Assembly: GCF_000265405.1 (NCBI RefSeq)
Contig: NC_018010.1
Location: forward strand, 868,001-932,000
DNA length: 64,000 bases
DNA from: Belliella baltica DSM 15883
GTDB lineage: Bacteria; Bacteroidota; Bacteroidia; Cytophagales; Cyclobacteriaceae
Reading direction: 5' to 3'
The translations under genes were made by a program, and so were the position numbers. Positions within the stretch are counted from its first letter, which is position 1; every line of letters begins with the position of its first letter. Shown one piece after another: positions 1-8,154 of the stretch. Under the pieces are notes generated by a model that saw only the letters and a program-made list of their open reading frames with translations, ran no database searches and was not told the origin of the DNA.

Positions 1-692
1 ATAATGGTATCCAAGTCGATGACCGCAACCACTTTTTCTTGATCTTCAGAAAATATCAGGTTATTGATTTTACAGTCATTATGAGTTAAACGAATGGGAA
101 GTTTTTCTACCCAATAGCGATATTCCTCAACAAAGCTTTTATGGATTGTATAAAATTCAATAAGCTCCTTTAATCCTTCACCAAGCCTCCCCTCTTTTTG
201 GTCGAGGGCCTCTGTAAATTGTTGATATCTCCACTCCAAATCTAGAAATCTTGGAATAACAGCTTTGAAATCGGAAACATCTAGATTTTTGGCTGTACGA
301 GTGAATTGCGCAAAGGCTTCAGCAGCAAGAAATGCTTGCTTGGGATTCTTTACATCTTCCAAGCAAATTCCTTTGATATAAGGTTGAACTCTAAAAACCT
401 GTTCACCAAAGGTTGTAATCATGCGTCCATTAAGATTCTCTACAGGTAAAGGTAATTGATAGGGGAGCTTCTCAAAAGGTAATTGTTTTCGAAGAATTTG
501 ATGGTTATCCACAATAAATTCTGGATTTTCAAAGACACCCTTATTGAAAATTTGCAAAATGTGTTTTTCTTGAGGCTCCGTAACCAAAAAAGTCTGATGT
601 ATGTGACCATTTCCAAAAACTTGAATTTGATCTTCAGTCCAATGCTTTCCATAAGCTTGGTTGATTGTTGATAAAAAAGAGTAGTGAGGCAT
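1..692 (-). CDS. Phosphotransferase (APH/choline-kinase fold), partial
   Basis: I translated this by hand from the ATG at 692; it runs off the left edge, so the C-terminus is missing. About 230 residues are present. The catalytic-loop motif of the aminoglycoside-phosphotransferase/choline-kinase fold is clear (THNDCKINN, i.e. HxDxxxxN), followed by VIDLD where the metal-binding Asp sits. The start (MPHYSFLS, then GNGHIHQTFLV) resembles the N-acetylhexosamine-1-kinase-like branch common in Bacteroidota rather than drug-resistance kinases. It is divergent from a sodium:solute symporter, which suggests sugar uptake and phosphorylation, but the substrate is inference. Antibiotic resistance is not implied. 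Confidence 0.8.
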   Translation of the reverse strand, partial: MPHYSFLSTINQAYGKHWTEDQIQVFGNGHIHQTFLVTEPQEKHILQIFNKGVFENPEFIVDNHQILRKQLPFEKLPYQLPLPVENLNGRMITTFGEQVFRVQPYIKGICLEDVKNPKQAFLAAEAFAQFTRTAKNLDVSDFKAVIPRFLDLEWRYQQFTEALDQKEGRLGEGLKELIEFYTIHKSFVEEYRYWVEKLPIRLTHNDCKINNLIFSEDQEKVVAVIDLDTI

Positions 693-970
693 GGGGATTA
701 AGTTTGGATCAAAAATATGGATGATTATCAGTAAAGAGACATAAATGCTGTTATTATACTTAAAATTATGCGGATAAATCGCCGACAGTCAACGGTCCTC
801 AGCCCTCCAATTATGATATTGAGATTATTTTAAGTAGCTACTGGTAAAAAAATAATCTGCATAATAAGATGCTTTTACACGAATTCACTTACTTATATCA
901 TTCCTCCGAAAGGTATTGCATGCTTTCGAAATAAATCTTTACTTTCATGAAATTTTAAATCACCATCCTA

Positions 971-2746
971 ATGACAATTTCCTTACTCGATTGGAGTATT
1001 ATCGCTGCATTTTTTGTGATTTCTATGCTGATAGGAGTTTACTCGTCCAAAAAAGCCGGGGCCTCTGCAAAGGAGTTTTTCCTGTCAGGAAGAAATATGC
1101 CTTGGTGGCTGTTAGGAGTATCGATGGTGGCGACGACTTTTTCAGCAGATACGCCAAACCTTGTTACAGACATCGTTCGGACCAATGGCGTATCGGGCAA
1201 CTGGGTTTGGTGGGCTTTCTTGTTGACGGGAATGCTAACAGTCTTTGTTTATGCAAAATTGTGGAGAAGGTCTGAAGTGACCACAGATTTGGAGTTTTAT
1301 GAATTGAGATATGGAGGAAAATCAGCAGCATTCCTCAGAGCATTTAGAGCCATTTACCTCGGCATCTTTTTCAATGTCGTCATCATGGCGACTGTCTCCT
1401 TAGCGGCGATCAAAATCGGCGGGGTCATGTTAGGATTAAGCCCTATTGAAACCTTGCTTATCGCATCGATAGTAACTGTGATTTATAGTTCCCTTGGTGG
1501 ATTGAGAGGGGTGTTGTTAACAGATTTTTTCCAGTTTTTCATCGCGATGGCAGGTGCTTTTGGAGCAGCAATCTATGTTTTGGACATGCCAGAAATTGGT
1601 TCTCTGGATGGTCTACTCACACATCCGAATGTTGTGGATAAGTTAGATTTCCTTCCTGACTTCAATGATTGGAATATGATTATCCCGCTATTGATTATGC
1701 CTCTGGCGATTCAATGGTGGGCGACATGGTATCCTGGTACTGAGCCTGGAGGCGGCGGCTATATTGCCCAAAGGATGCTTTCGGCGAAAGATGAAAAAAA
1801 TGCCATTGGCGCCACCTTATTTTTCAACATCGCACATTATGGCATGCGCCCTTGGCCTTGGATCATTATTGCTTTGGCTTCCTTGATTATTTTCCCAAAT
1901 GTATCGGACATGCAGGAAGCTTTCCCACATATTCCTGTTGACAAGATGGGGCATGATCTAGCGTACTCAGCTATGCTCACATTCCTTCCTGCAGGATTGA
2001 TCGGATTGGTGCTCGCTTCGCTGATCGCAGCGGTGATGTCCACTTTATCCACACACCTCAATTGGGGGTCTTCCTACGTAGTAAATGATTTTTACCTGCG
2101 ATTCCTTAAACCAAATGCCTCTGACAAAGAATTGGTGTTTGTTGGTAGGTTATCCACAGTTTTGTTGATGCTACTTGCAGCGATTCTAGCTTTGGCCTTG
2201 TCCAATGCTTTAGAGGCATTTAATATTTTATTACAAATTGGAGCAGGAACGGGAGCGATTTTCATTCTCCGCTGGTTTTGGTGGCGTATCAATGCTATGA
2301 CAGAAATTGCCGCTATGGTTATTTCTTTTGTCGTGGCCATTTTCTTTGAAGTCATCAATCCAAAGATTGATTTAATTTCTATCCCTGAAGGACAGGAATA
2401 TTTAAAATTGCTGTATGGTGTTGGTATCACTACTGTAGGTTGGCTGTCAGTAACATTTTTTACGAAACCTGAAAAAGATCATATCTTACTTTCCTTTTAT
2501 CGAAAAGTAAAGCCTGCTGCTTTTGGTTGGAAAAAGGTCTTGGATCGTTATCCACAAGAACCTCAGGTGCAAGGACAGCTTCCCAAAGAAATTGGACTGA
2601 TGTTGGTCGGGTCTGTGATGGTATATGCTGTTCTTTTTGCTGTGGGTTTCTGGATTTATGGAAATATATTGGCAGCTACTTTATCCACAATCATTGCAAT
2701 CATTGGGGCATTAATTATTTTGAAAAGTTGGAAAGGGATGAAGTGA
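971..2746 (+). CDS. Sodium:solute symporter (SSS family)
   Basis: A 591-residue, almost entirely hydrophobic protein with roughly 14 membrane segments, the usual size for the SSS/SLC5-type sodium symporters. It begins with a short periplasmic tail and the first helix (LLDWSIIAAFFVISMLIGVY). The mid-protein GGGGYIAQRMLSAKDEKNA segment is the recognisable SSS signature region. It probably imports a sugar or related solute with Na+ across the inner membrane. The divergent kinase-like gene to the left supports a sugar, but the substrate cannot be read from sequence. The 278-bp divergent spacer (693-970) shows no hairpin or repeat that I could support. Confidence 0.9.
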   Translation: MTISLLDWSIIAAFFVISMLIGVYSSKKAGASAKEFFLSGRNMPWWLLGVSMVATTFSADTPNLVTDIVRTNGVSGNWVWWAFLLTGMLTVFVYAKLWRRSEVTTDLEFYELRYGGKSAAFLRAFRAIYLGIFFNVVIMATVSLAAIKIGGVMLGLSPIETLLIASIVTVIYSSLGGLRGVLLTDFFQFFIAMAGAFGAAIYVLDMPEIGSLDGLLTHPNVVDKLDFLPDFNDWNMIIPLLIMPLAIQWWATWYPGTEPGGGGYIAQRMLSAKDEKNAIGATLFFNIAHYGMRPWPWIIIALASLIIFPNVSDMQEAFPHIPVDKMGHDLAYSAMLTFLPAGLIGLVLASLIAAVMSTLSTHLNWGSSYVVNDFYLRFLKPNASDKELVFVGRLSTVLLMLLAAILALALSNALEAFNILLQIGAGTGAIFILRWFWWRINAMTEIAAMVISFVVAIFFEVINPKIDLISIPEGQEYLKLLYGVGITTVGWLSVTFFTKPEKDHILLSFYRKVKPAAFGWKKVLDRYPQEPQVQGQLPKEIGLMLVGSVMVYAVLFAVGFWIYGNILAATLSTIIAIIGALIILKSWKGMK

Positions 2747-2929
2747 TGGGTTTTATCCATTATGAACACAAATAAACACGTTTTTTTATGATTTGGCAAG
2801 GTTATTAGCACTTGACAAGCAGTACCAACTTCAGTTTTTTAGCTAAATTTATGAAGTTGAATTCGGTTTTTTTTAGCTAATGGAAAGTAAGAAATTTTTG
2901 ACTCAGTTATAATACTTGATCTTAATTGC

Positions 2930-3799
2930 TTAGTCTTTAAACTTTTGAAAATAAGCCATATCCACGTCAAAAACCTTTCTTTCTTTAACGCCAAGCTGTA
3001 CTTTTTCAAACATCTTGACTAATTTTTGACCGTCAACTAACTCAATTTGAGGAGCTCCTTCTCTAGAAGCTTCCTTTTTAGCATCACGAGTAAATATTCC
3101 CGTAGTCAGGATAATTCCTTTCTCTGCTCTACCTATCATAGCGTTTCTAAAATCTCCAACTTGTGATCTAGAAACTGATCCTTTATATCTTTTACATTGA
3201 AAGATTACTTTAAAGCTTACAAAGGGGTTGATTTCTAGTATTCCATAACCATCAATTCCACCATCATGAGACCGACCAATAACTTCAACATTTTCAAAAT
3301 CATGTTCTCTTAAAAGCTCTTTACATACATTTTAAAATCCACTTGGGGAAAGGCTTTGCAATATTTCTAATAAGCTGTTTTCAGCCTTTATTTCAATTGA
3401 ATCTGGATCATTCTCCTCCTGCTCATCGATGACTTCAGATTTTGACTTATTAATTCTAGCTTTTTGGTTAATTGCTACCCATTTTAAAAAAATCTCTCTT
3501 GACTGATCTTTGTCTAAGTAGGTATTCTTTCCTTTTTCAGTAAGCTTCCAAGTGCCTCTTACAGAAGAATCCAATAAACCCTCCCAAGTTAAATACTGTC
3601 TTGCCCACGCTACTTGATTATGAAATTTATTAGTTCCAGATTTCAAGGTTTGATCTAAAAAACTTTCATTTAAATTTAAATTTTCGGCTATTCTGTCAGA
3701 AACCTCTTTTGGTTTACCTGAAAATCCAAGCTCTCTTAACGCATCCAATAAAGGTCCAAACCAATTTACAAATTCAGATTTCGATTTTCTTTTTATCAT
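2930..3799 (-). pseudogene. mrr: Mrr-type restriction endonuclease with a premature stop
   Basis: Codon 156 (3334-3332) is TAA, yet the same frame stays open afterwards to 2930, giving 289 codons in total, close to the 304 residues of E. coli Mrr. Residues 1-155 match the Mrr N-terminal winged-helix domain (FVNWFGPLLDALRELG, WKLTEKG). After the stop the frame reads NVCKELLREHDFENVEVIG, then GGIDG with D183 and QCK at 201-203, the D...QxK core of the Mrr catalytic domain. The family normally has a Glu after the S-P-x-x-F motif, so a single GAA-to-TAA change explains the break. As read, only the DNA-binding half would be made unless there is read-through or a downstream restart. Mrr enzymes cut modified DNA. 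Confidence 0.85.
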
Positions 3800-3831
3800 T
3801 AATTCTAATTTAAAAATTCTAAAATATTGGA

Positions 3832-4413
3832 CTACTCATTCTTAAACTGCAAAGTATTAATCAAATGGGTCATATCAATTTTGATGTGTTCGATTACTGG
3901 GGCGAGAGAATCGTTTTTCATAGCAGTATTGAAATATAAAGCCCCTCTAAGAAAATGATCCGTAGAGTCAGTCACAAAAAACTGGAATTGTGTTGGAACT
4001 TCTCCACTCAACTCTGCCACCACAGCAGTATAACCTTTTGGTGTAAGAAGTATAGATTCTTCAATTCCATACGCTTTTATTTGATGCTTAGCAGTAAGGT
4101 TGATGGCATCATTTAAAACCATTTTTACATCACCACCCTTTGTTCCCAATGGCAAATAAGTCAAATGAACCTTAGCTCCCATTTCTCTATAATTGAGATT
4201 GATCCAAGCTTTTTGTTCTAAATTAAAAGTGTCTTGTTCTACCGTTGCAGCTCTTGGAACTTCAAAAAGATATGGATAATTTCCATTCAGGGTATCAAAA
4301 GTTCTCTCAGGAAGATCAATGCGATTATACCCCAAAGGTCTCGGCAGATAATCCCCACTGCATCCACTCACAAACAAAACTATAAAAAACCAGTTTAGAA
4401 ACTTAATTGACAT
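3832..4413 (-). CDS. gldD: Gliding motility lipoprotein GldD
   Basis: A 193-residue protein with a lipoprotein signal (FIVLFVSGCSGDY, lipobox Cys at about residue 18) followed by the GldD hallmark YLPRPLGYNRIDLPERT and a C-terminus ending in HIKIDMTHLINTLQF. GldD is a membrane lipoprotein needed for Bacteroidota gliding and the associated type IX secretion apparatus. It stands alone here, divergent from a DinB-like gene. Its start codon lies inside one arm of a long nested inverted repeat (4412-4456), so its message would carry a hairpin at the translation start. Confidence 0.9.
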   Translation of the reverse strand: MSIKFLNWFFIVLFVSGCSGDYLPRPLGYNRIDLPERTFDTLNGNYPYLFEVPRAATVEQDTFNLEQKAWINLNYREMGAKVHLTYLPLGTKGGDVKMVLNDAINLTAKHQIKAYGIEESILLTPKGYTAVVAELSGEVPTQFQFFVTDSTDHFLRGALYFNTAMKNDSLAPVIEHIKIDMTHLINTLQFKNE

Positions 4414-4456
4414 ATTTCAAAGTTATCAATTTGGATTGATTTCAACTTTGAAATAT
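4412..4456. promoter_or_regulatory. Nested inverted repeat over the gldD start
   Basis: The outer arms ATATTTCAAAGTT (4412-4424) and AACTTTGAAATAT (4444-4456) are perfect 13-bp complements. Immediately inside lies a second perfect repeat, ATCAAT-TTGG-ATTGAT (4425-4440), leaving only a 3-nt bulge (TTC). The arms include two bases of the gldD ATG. It could be an operator for the divergent pair or an RNA hairpin that hides the gldD start; sequence alone does not decide. Confidence 0.6.
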
Positions 4457-4489
4457 CGATATTTATAAGAAACTTAAAAATCTAAACTT

Positions 4490-5020
4490 ATGAAAACTAA
4501 CAAAACCATCCTCGCGAGTGCTTTAAGCATTCTATTTTTATGCATTGTACAGTTCACAGCAACTGCACAAACCACTATGGAAGAATTTATGATGAAGTGG
4601 GAAAATGGTAAGCAGTTTACTTTGGAAGTAGTAGATAAAATGCCAGATGATTTACAAAACTATAAGCCGCACGAAACAGCCATGAGCTTCAATGAACAAA
4701 TAACCCATCTCTCCTCAGCGATTGCTGGAATTAGCAAAGGTTTTTTATCAGGTGAAGATCCAGCTTTTGATCTCACTTCAAAACCTGCAAATAAAGAAGA
4801 ACTTAAAGCATTTGTTACTGCCTGCTATGATTATGGAAAAGCAACATTTTCAAAGTTAACAGAGGCACAATTAGCAGAAAAAGTTGAAATCTTTGGAAAT
4901 ACTGCTAGCAGAAGACAAATTATAGCTTTGATCGATGATCATTGTACACATCATAGAGGAGCAGCGATATCCTATATTCGAGCAAATGGTATCGAGCCAC
5001 CGAGATTCAATGCAATGTAA
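4490..5020 (+). CDS. DinB-family protein, exported
   Basis: A 176-residue protein with a signal peptide (ends TATAQ) followed by a DinB-like four-helix bundle. The expected metal-binding histidines are visible: one in the NEQITHLSSA helix, and the DDHCTHHRGAA cluster near the C-terminus. DinB-like proteins are usually cytoplasmic metal-dependent thiol transferases or of unknown role; an exported form is common in Bacteroidota. No functional partner is next to it: gldD is divergent and a nitroreductase converges from the right. Confidence 0.85.
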   Translation: MKTNKTILASALSILFLCIVQFTATAQTTMEEFMMKWENGKQFTLEVVDKMPDDLQNYKPHETAMSFNEQITHLSSAIAGISKGFLSGEDPAFDLTSKPANKEELKAFVTACYDYGKATFSKLTEAQLAEKVEIFGNTASRRQIIALIDDHCTHHRGAAISYIRANGIEPPRFNAM

Positions 5021-5027
5021 AAGACAA

Positions 5028-5059
5028 AAGCCAAGCAAAAATGCTTGGCTTCATTTTTT
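5028..5059 (+). terminator. Rho-independent terminator after the DinB-like gene
   Basis: Perfect 10-bp stem AAGCCAAGCA (5028-5037) and TGCTTGGCTT (5042-5051) with an AAAA loop, then a T-run. It lies between two convergent genes and probably serves mainly the plus-strand gene. Confidence 0.85.
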
Positions 5060-5067
5060 TAAGCGAA

Positions 5068-5673
5068 TTAGCCTCTTACCCAATCTACTTTTTCTTCTAT
5101 TGGTTTTCTACGACCCTCAGGCCACCTGTCTGTGGCAGGCTTGGCCACATAGAAAAATCCCATTAACATATCTTCTTCGCCAAGTCCAAACCATTCTTTG
5201 GCTTCAGGCCAAAACGTTGGCCCGCCTGTTCCCCAATAAGCTGCTAATCCATGTGCAGCAGCTGTCAAATACATATTTTGAACAGCCATGGCAACAGCTG
5301 CTATTTCTTCCATCACAGGAAGGTTTGCTCGAAGATCTCGCTTCATTTTGATTGCTATGATATGGGATGCTTTCAGTGGATTTTCTAAAAATTTCTGGAA
5401 GGTTGCTTCGATAAAATTACCATTTTTCTCTGCTCTTTGCTTGTAAAGATTGGCTTGAAAGTCTGCAAATTTCTTCAATCCCTCACCAGAGAAAACTGTG
5501 AAACTCCAAGGTTCTGTAAGCTTATGTGTTGGCGCCCAGTTGGCATTTTCAAGCATTTCTTGGATGATTGAATCCTCCACAGGATCATTTTCTTTGAACT
5601 GAGCTATAAACATGGATCTCCGTCCACGGATGATTTTATTGACTTCTTCGATGTTAAATTCTGGTCTTTCCAT
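5068..5673 (-). CDS. Nitroreductase family protein
   Basis: A 201-residue FMN-dependent nitroreductase-fold protein. Visible motifs are RGRRSMFIAQF near residue 17 (the Arg/Ser FMN-phosphate contact), NWAPTHKLTEPWSFTVF around 45-60, and the AAHGLAAYWGTGG segment around 140-152. These match the small YdjA-like branch, which reduces nitro compounds or quinones with NAD(P)H. The substrate is unknown. It is a single-gene unit, convergent with the DinB-like gene and separated from the TonB receptor by 80 bp. Confidence 0.9.
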   Translation of the reverse strand: MERPEFNIEEVNKIIRGRRSMFIAQFKENDPVEDSIIQEMLENANWAPTHKLTEPWSFTVFSGEGLKKFADFQANLYKQRAEKNGNFIEATFQKFLENPLKASHIIAIKMKRDLRANLPVMEEIAAVAMAVQNMYLTAAAHGLAAYWGTGGPTFWPEAKEWFGLGEEDMLMGFFYVAKPATDRWPEGRRKPIEEKVDWVRG

Positions 5674-5752
5674 ATATTTTAAAAGGTGTTTGTATTATTC
5701 TACTTTAGACAATGCAAGATTGGAAAAATAGGTTTCTTAAATCAAAATATTC

Positions 5753-7996
5753 TTAAAAACTATACCCCAACTTCACACCTCCATAATAATTTCTCAATGG
5801 AGCAGGCTGATAAAATCTATTGGCAAATGCATTGAGGTCATTGCCCAAACTGTAGGATTCATTCAATAAGTTATCCACACCAAAATATACCTCAGCATCC
5901 CAATTTCTGGCAAAGAAGCTTCTCCAACCGATTCTACTACTTACCAAGTTGTAAGCATCTTGATACACTGTATTCGCATCATTCAAGGGTAACTTATCCA
6001 CATACTGATGCGTGAAATTTAGATAAAAGCCAAGCTTTGTTCTCAAATCTAATTGATTCACTAAAGTATTTGGGGCGATTCCAGTAAGTTGATTTCCTGA
6101 AAAATCATTTCCTCCACTATTAAAATCAGCAAACTCAAAATAATGGCCCGTAAATGCGTGGCTGAGTTTAAATTCCTGAATTTGAGTTTGTGAATTTCGC
6201 CAAATAGCGTAGTCCACTTGCGCTTCTATGCCTCTTTGATTGGTACTCCCTGCATTTCTGAACAATACCACACCTTGTTCATTGGCAAATGTGGTAATGG
6301 TCTGATCCAATTTGAAATAAAAGCCTACGATATCCACATTGAAGATCCCATGTGTTACTCTGTAGCCCAACTCATAGTTAACTCCTCTTTCTGCTTCAAG
6401 GTCTAAATTGATACTTCCTTCATTTGTTCGTACTTCGGCAATAGAAGGAGGCGAAAATCCAGAACTGATACTTCCATGAATTCCAGATTTGTTATTGATC
6501 TGATAGGCCAAAGCAATTCTAGGAACGATAATCGGATCAAATTTCCGCTGATTGGAAGATGGTTCGTTAGCACTTGCATCGATGGTTCTGTTGATATCAT
6601 ATCGGGAGAAGTTTTCACTAAACGCAATGGTCATCAGGAATTGATTTGACCATTCTACTTCAAATTGCTGAAAAAGAAAAGCCTGAGTAGTCACCAAATC
6701 ATCGCTAAATCTAACCGTATCGGCTTGCCCATTTCTATTTCCGAAATTTTGCGCTAAAGTTTTCCCATATTGATATTCCCCACCGGCGATGATTCTGATA
6801 GGAAATCGACCGATTTTATCATTTCTGGTGAACTTGGTCCTTCCTCCATAACTGAAAGCAGTTTCCTTTTTATAATCTAAGATAAACGGATTTTCAAATT
6901 CCGTGGTGTTGACATACAGAGCGGTTTGATTCTCCAATTTATCGGAAAAAGTATAAGTGTGGGAAAGTGTTCCGTAGAGAGATTTTTGAGCGATAGAGCT
7001 ATTTTGATTTACAGAACCAGGTCGCGCCTGTCGTGGGTCTTCTTCCAATTGGGTAGCGTTTAAAGCTCCTGGAATTTGATAGTCTAAGTCACTATAGAGA
7101 ATTTGTGTGGAAAACTTTTGTTTGTCCGAAGGCTTCATATGAGCTGCCAATTGAAATACTTTTCTATCAACAGCACTGTGTTCCCGATACCCATCAGATT
7201 TTTGATGAACATAAGAAACGTTCAAACCGCCGTCCCCTATTTGTTGATCAATTCCAAATCGATATCTTATCAAACCAAAATCCCCGGCATTCAAATCCAT
7301 AGACACCCTATTTTCTTCAATTTGTGTTTTACTATGAAAGCTAATCACACCACCATTTCCCGCACCATAAATACTACTCGCAGGTCCTTTTACGATTTCG
7401 GTCTGTTGAATATTACTGAGATCCAGTAAGTTCAAAGGAGTCGTTCCATCAGGGGAAGTGAAAGGAATTCCATTCCAATAAACTTTTACATTTCTAACAC
7501 CAAAGGGAGACCTCAGCGAACTTCCACGAATAGATATTCTGTAACTAGCAGGAGCTCTTTCCTCCACTCTGATACCTGCTTTAGTGTTGAAAGCATTGGC
7601 TATGGAAGTTTCATTGAATCTATAAAGCTCACTTTCCAAAACCCTACTCACAGACCCGGCTTGCTGCAATAAAGGTCTATCGGAATCAAAAGCAGAAACT
7701 GTCACTGTGGATAAGTCGTTTGTTTCCGGAACTAAGACAACAATATTCTCCTGATTTGGAATGATTTCTTGACTCTTCTTCTGATAGGCAATATGTGAAA
7801 AATTAAAGCTTTTAGATTGTGTCAAATCAATTTGTGCAATGCCTTTATCATTGGTGATTTGACCTTTAAATCCTATTCCTTTGATCGCTACCCCGGGTAT
7901 AGACTCTTGTGATTCAAGATCCACCACCTGAATTGTGGTTTGAGCAAAAAGTGAAAAAGGTAAAAATATGATTAGGAAGAAGTAGTGTTTTTTCAT
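5753..7996 (-). CDS. TonB-dependent receptor
   Basis: I chose the ATG at 7996 because it opens directly into a signal peptide (MKKHYFFLIIFLPFSLFAQ); longer forms add a charged tail. The mature protein has a carboxypeptidase-regulatory-like domain (about residues 20-95), a plug domain (RISIRGSSLRSPFGVRNV, EIVKGPASSIYGAGNGG) and a beta-barrel ending in an aromatic residue (GGVKLGYSF). It lacks an STN signalling domain and a SusD partner, which argues for uptake of an iron chelate, cofactor or similar ligand rather than glycan, although the substrate is not readable. A terminator separates it from the M1 peptidase gene upstream. Confidence 0.92.
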   Translation of the reverse strand: MKKHYFFLIIFLPFSLFAQTTIQVVDLESQESIPGVAIKGIGFKGQITNDKGIAQIDLTQSKSFNFSHIAYQKKSQEIIPNQENIVVLVPETNDLSTVTVSAFDSDRPLLQQAGSVSRVLESELYRFNETSIANAFNTKAGIRVEERAPASYRISIRGSSLRSPFGVRNVKVYWNGIPFTSPDGTTPLNLLDLSNIQQTEIVKGPASSIYGAGNGGVISFHSKTQIEENRVSMDLNAGDFGLIRYRFGIDQQIGDGGLNVSYVHQKSDGYREHSAVDRKVFQLAAHMKPSDKQKFSTQILYSDLDYQIPGALNATQLEEDPRQARPGSVNQNSSIAQKSLYGTLSHTYTFSDKLENQTALYVNTTEFENPFILDYKKETAFSYGGRTKFTRNDKIGRFPIRIIAGGEYQYGKTLAQNFGNRNGQADTVRFSDDLVTTQAFLFQQFEVEWSNQFLMTIAFSENFSRYDINRTIDASANEPSSNQRKFDPIIVPRIALAYQINNKSGIHGSISSGFSPPSIAEVRTNEGSINLDLEAERGVNYELGYRVTHGIFNVDIVGFYFKLDQTITTFANEQGVVLFRNAGSTNQRGIEAQVDYAIWRNSQTQIQEFKLSHAFTGHYFEFADFNSGGNDFSGNQLTGIAPNTLVNQLDLRTKLGFYLNFTHQYVDKLPLNDANTVYQDAYNLVSSRIGWRSFFARNWDAEVYFGVDNLLNESYSLGNDLNAFANRFYQPAPLRNYYGGVKLGYSF

Positions 7997-8101
7997 GTTG
8001 GATAATTTTAATTCTAGACTGTAAGTATCCTTTTTAAGCAGATTGACTTTAGTTTCGGTCATTTACAAAAGGCATAACACCAACTCAATAAAAATGATTA
8101 A

Positions 8102-8135
8102 AAAAAACCTCAAGATTTAAATCCCGAGGTTTTTT
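8102..8135 (-). terminator. Terminator after the M1 peptidase gene
   Basis: Arms AAAAAACCTC (8102-8111) and GAGGTTTTTT (8126-8135) form a perfect 10-bp stem with a 14-nt loop and a built-in T-run on the minus strand. Confidence 0.75.
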
Positions 8136-8154
8136 AAAAAGGTAGATTTTAAAA

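Noticed and set aside
1..692. Aminoglycoside resistance gene
   Set aside because: Only the kinase fold is shared; the N-terminal sequence and the neighbouring symporter fit a sugar-kinase-like role better.
916..1275. 119-codon plus-strand frame overlapping the start of the symporter
   Set aside because: It is out of frame inside the sodium:solute symporter gene, with no family resemblance or separate start signals.
2092..2430. Antisense open frame in the symporter gene
   Set aside because: It follows the codon pattern of the real gene on the other strand and has no domain.
2930..3799. Frameshift in the Mrr gene
   Set aside because: Both halves are in the same frame (192 bp from 3331 to 3139 is a multiple of three); a single stop codon explains the break.
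4935..5351. Plus-strand frame overlapping the DinB end and the nitroreductase gene
   Set aside because: It crosses a terminator and is antisense to a clear nitroreductase.
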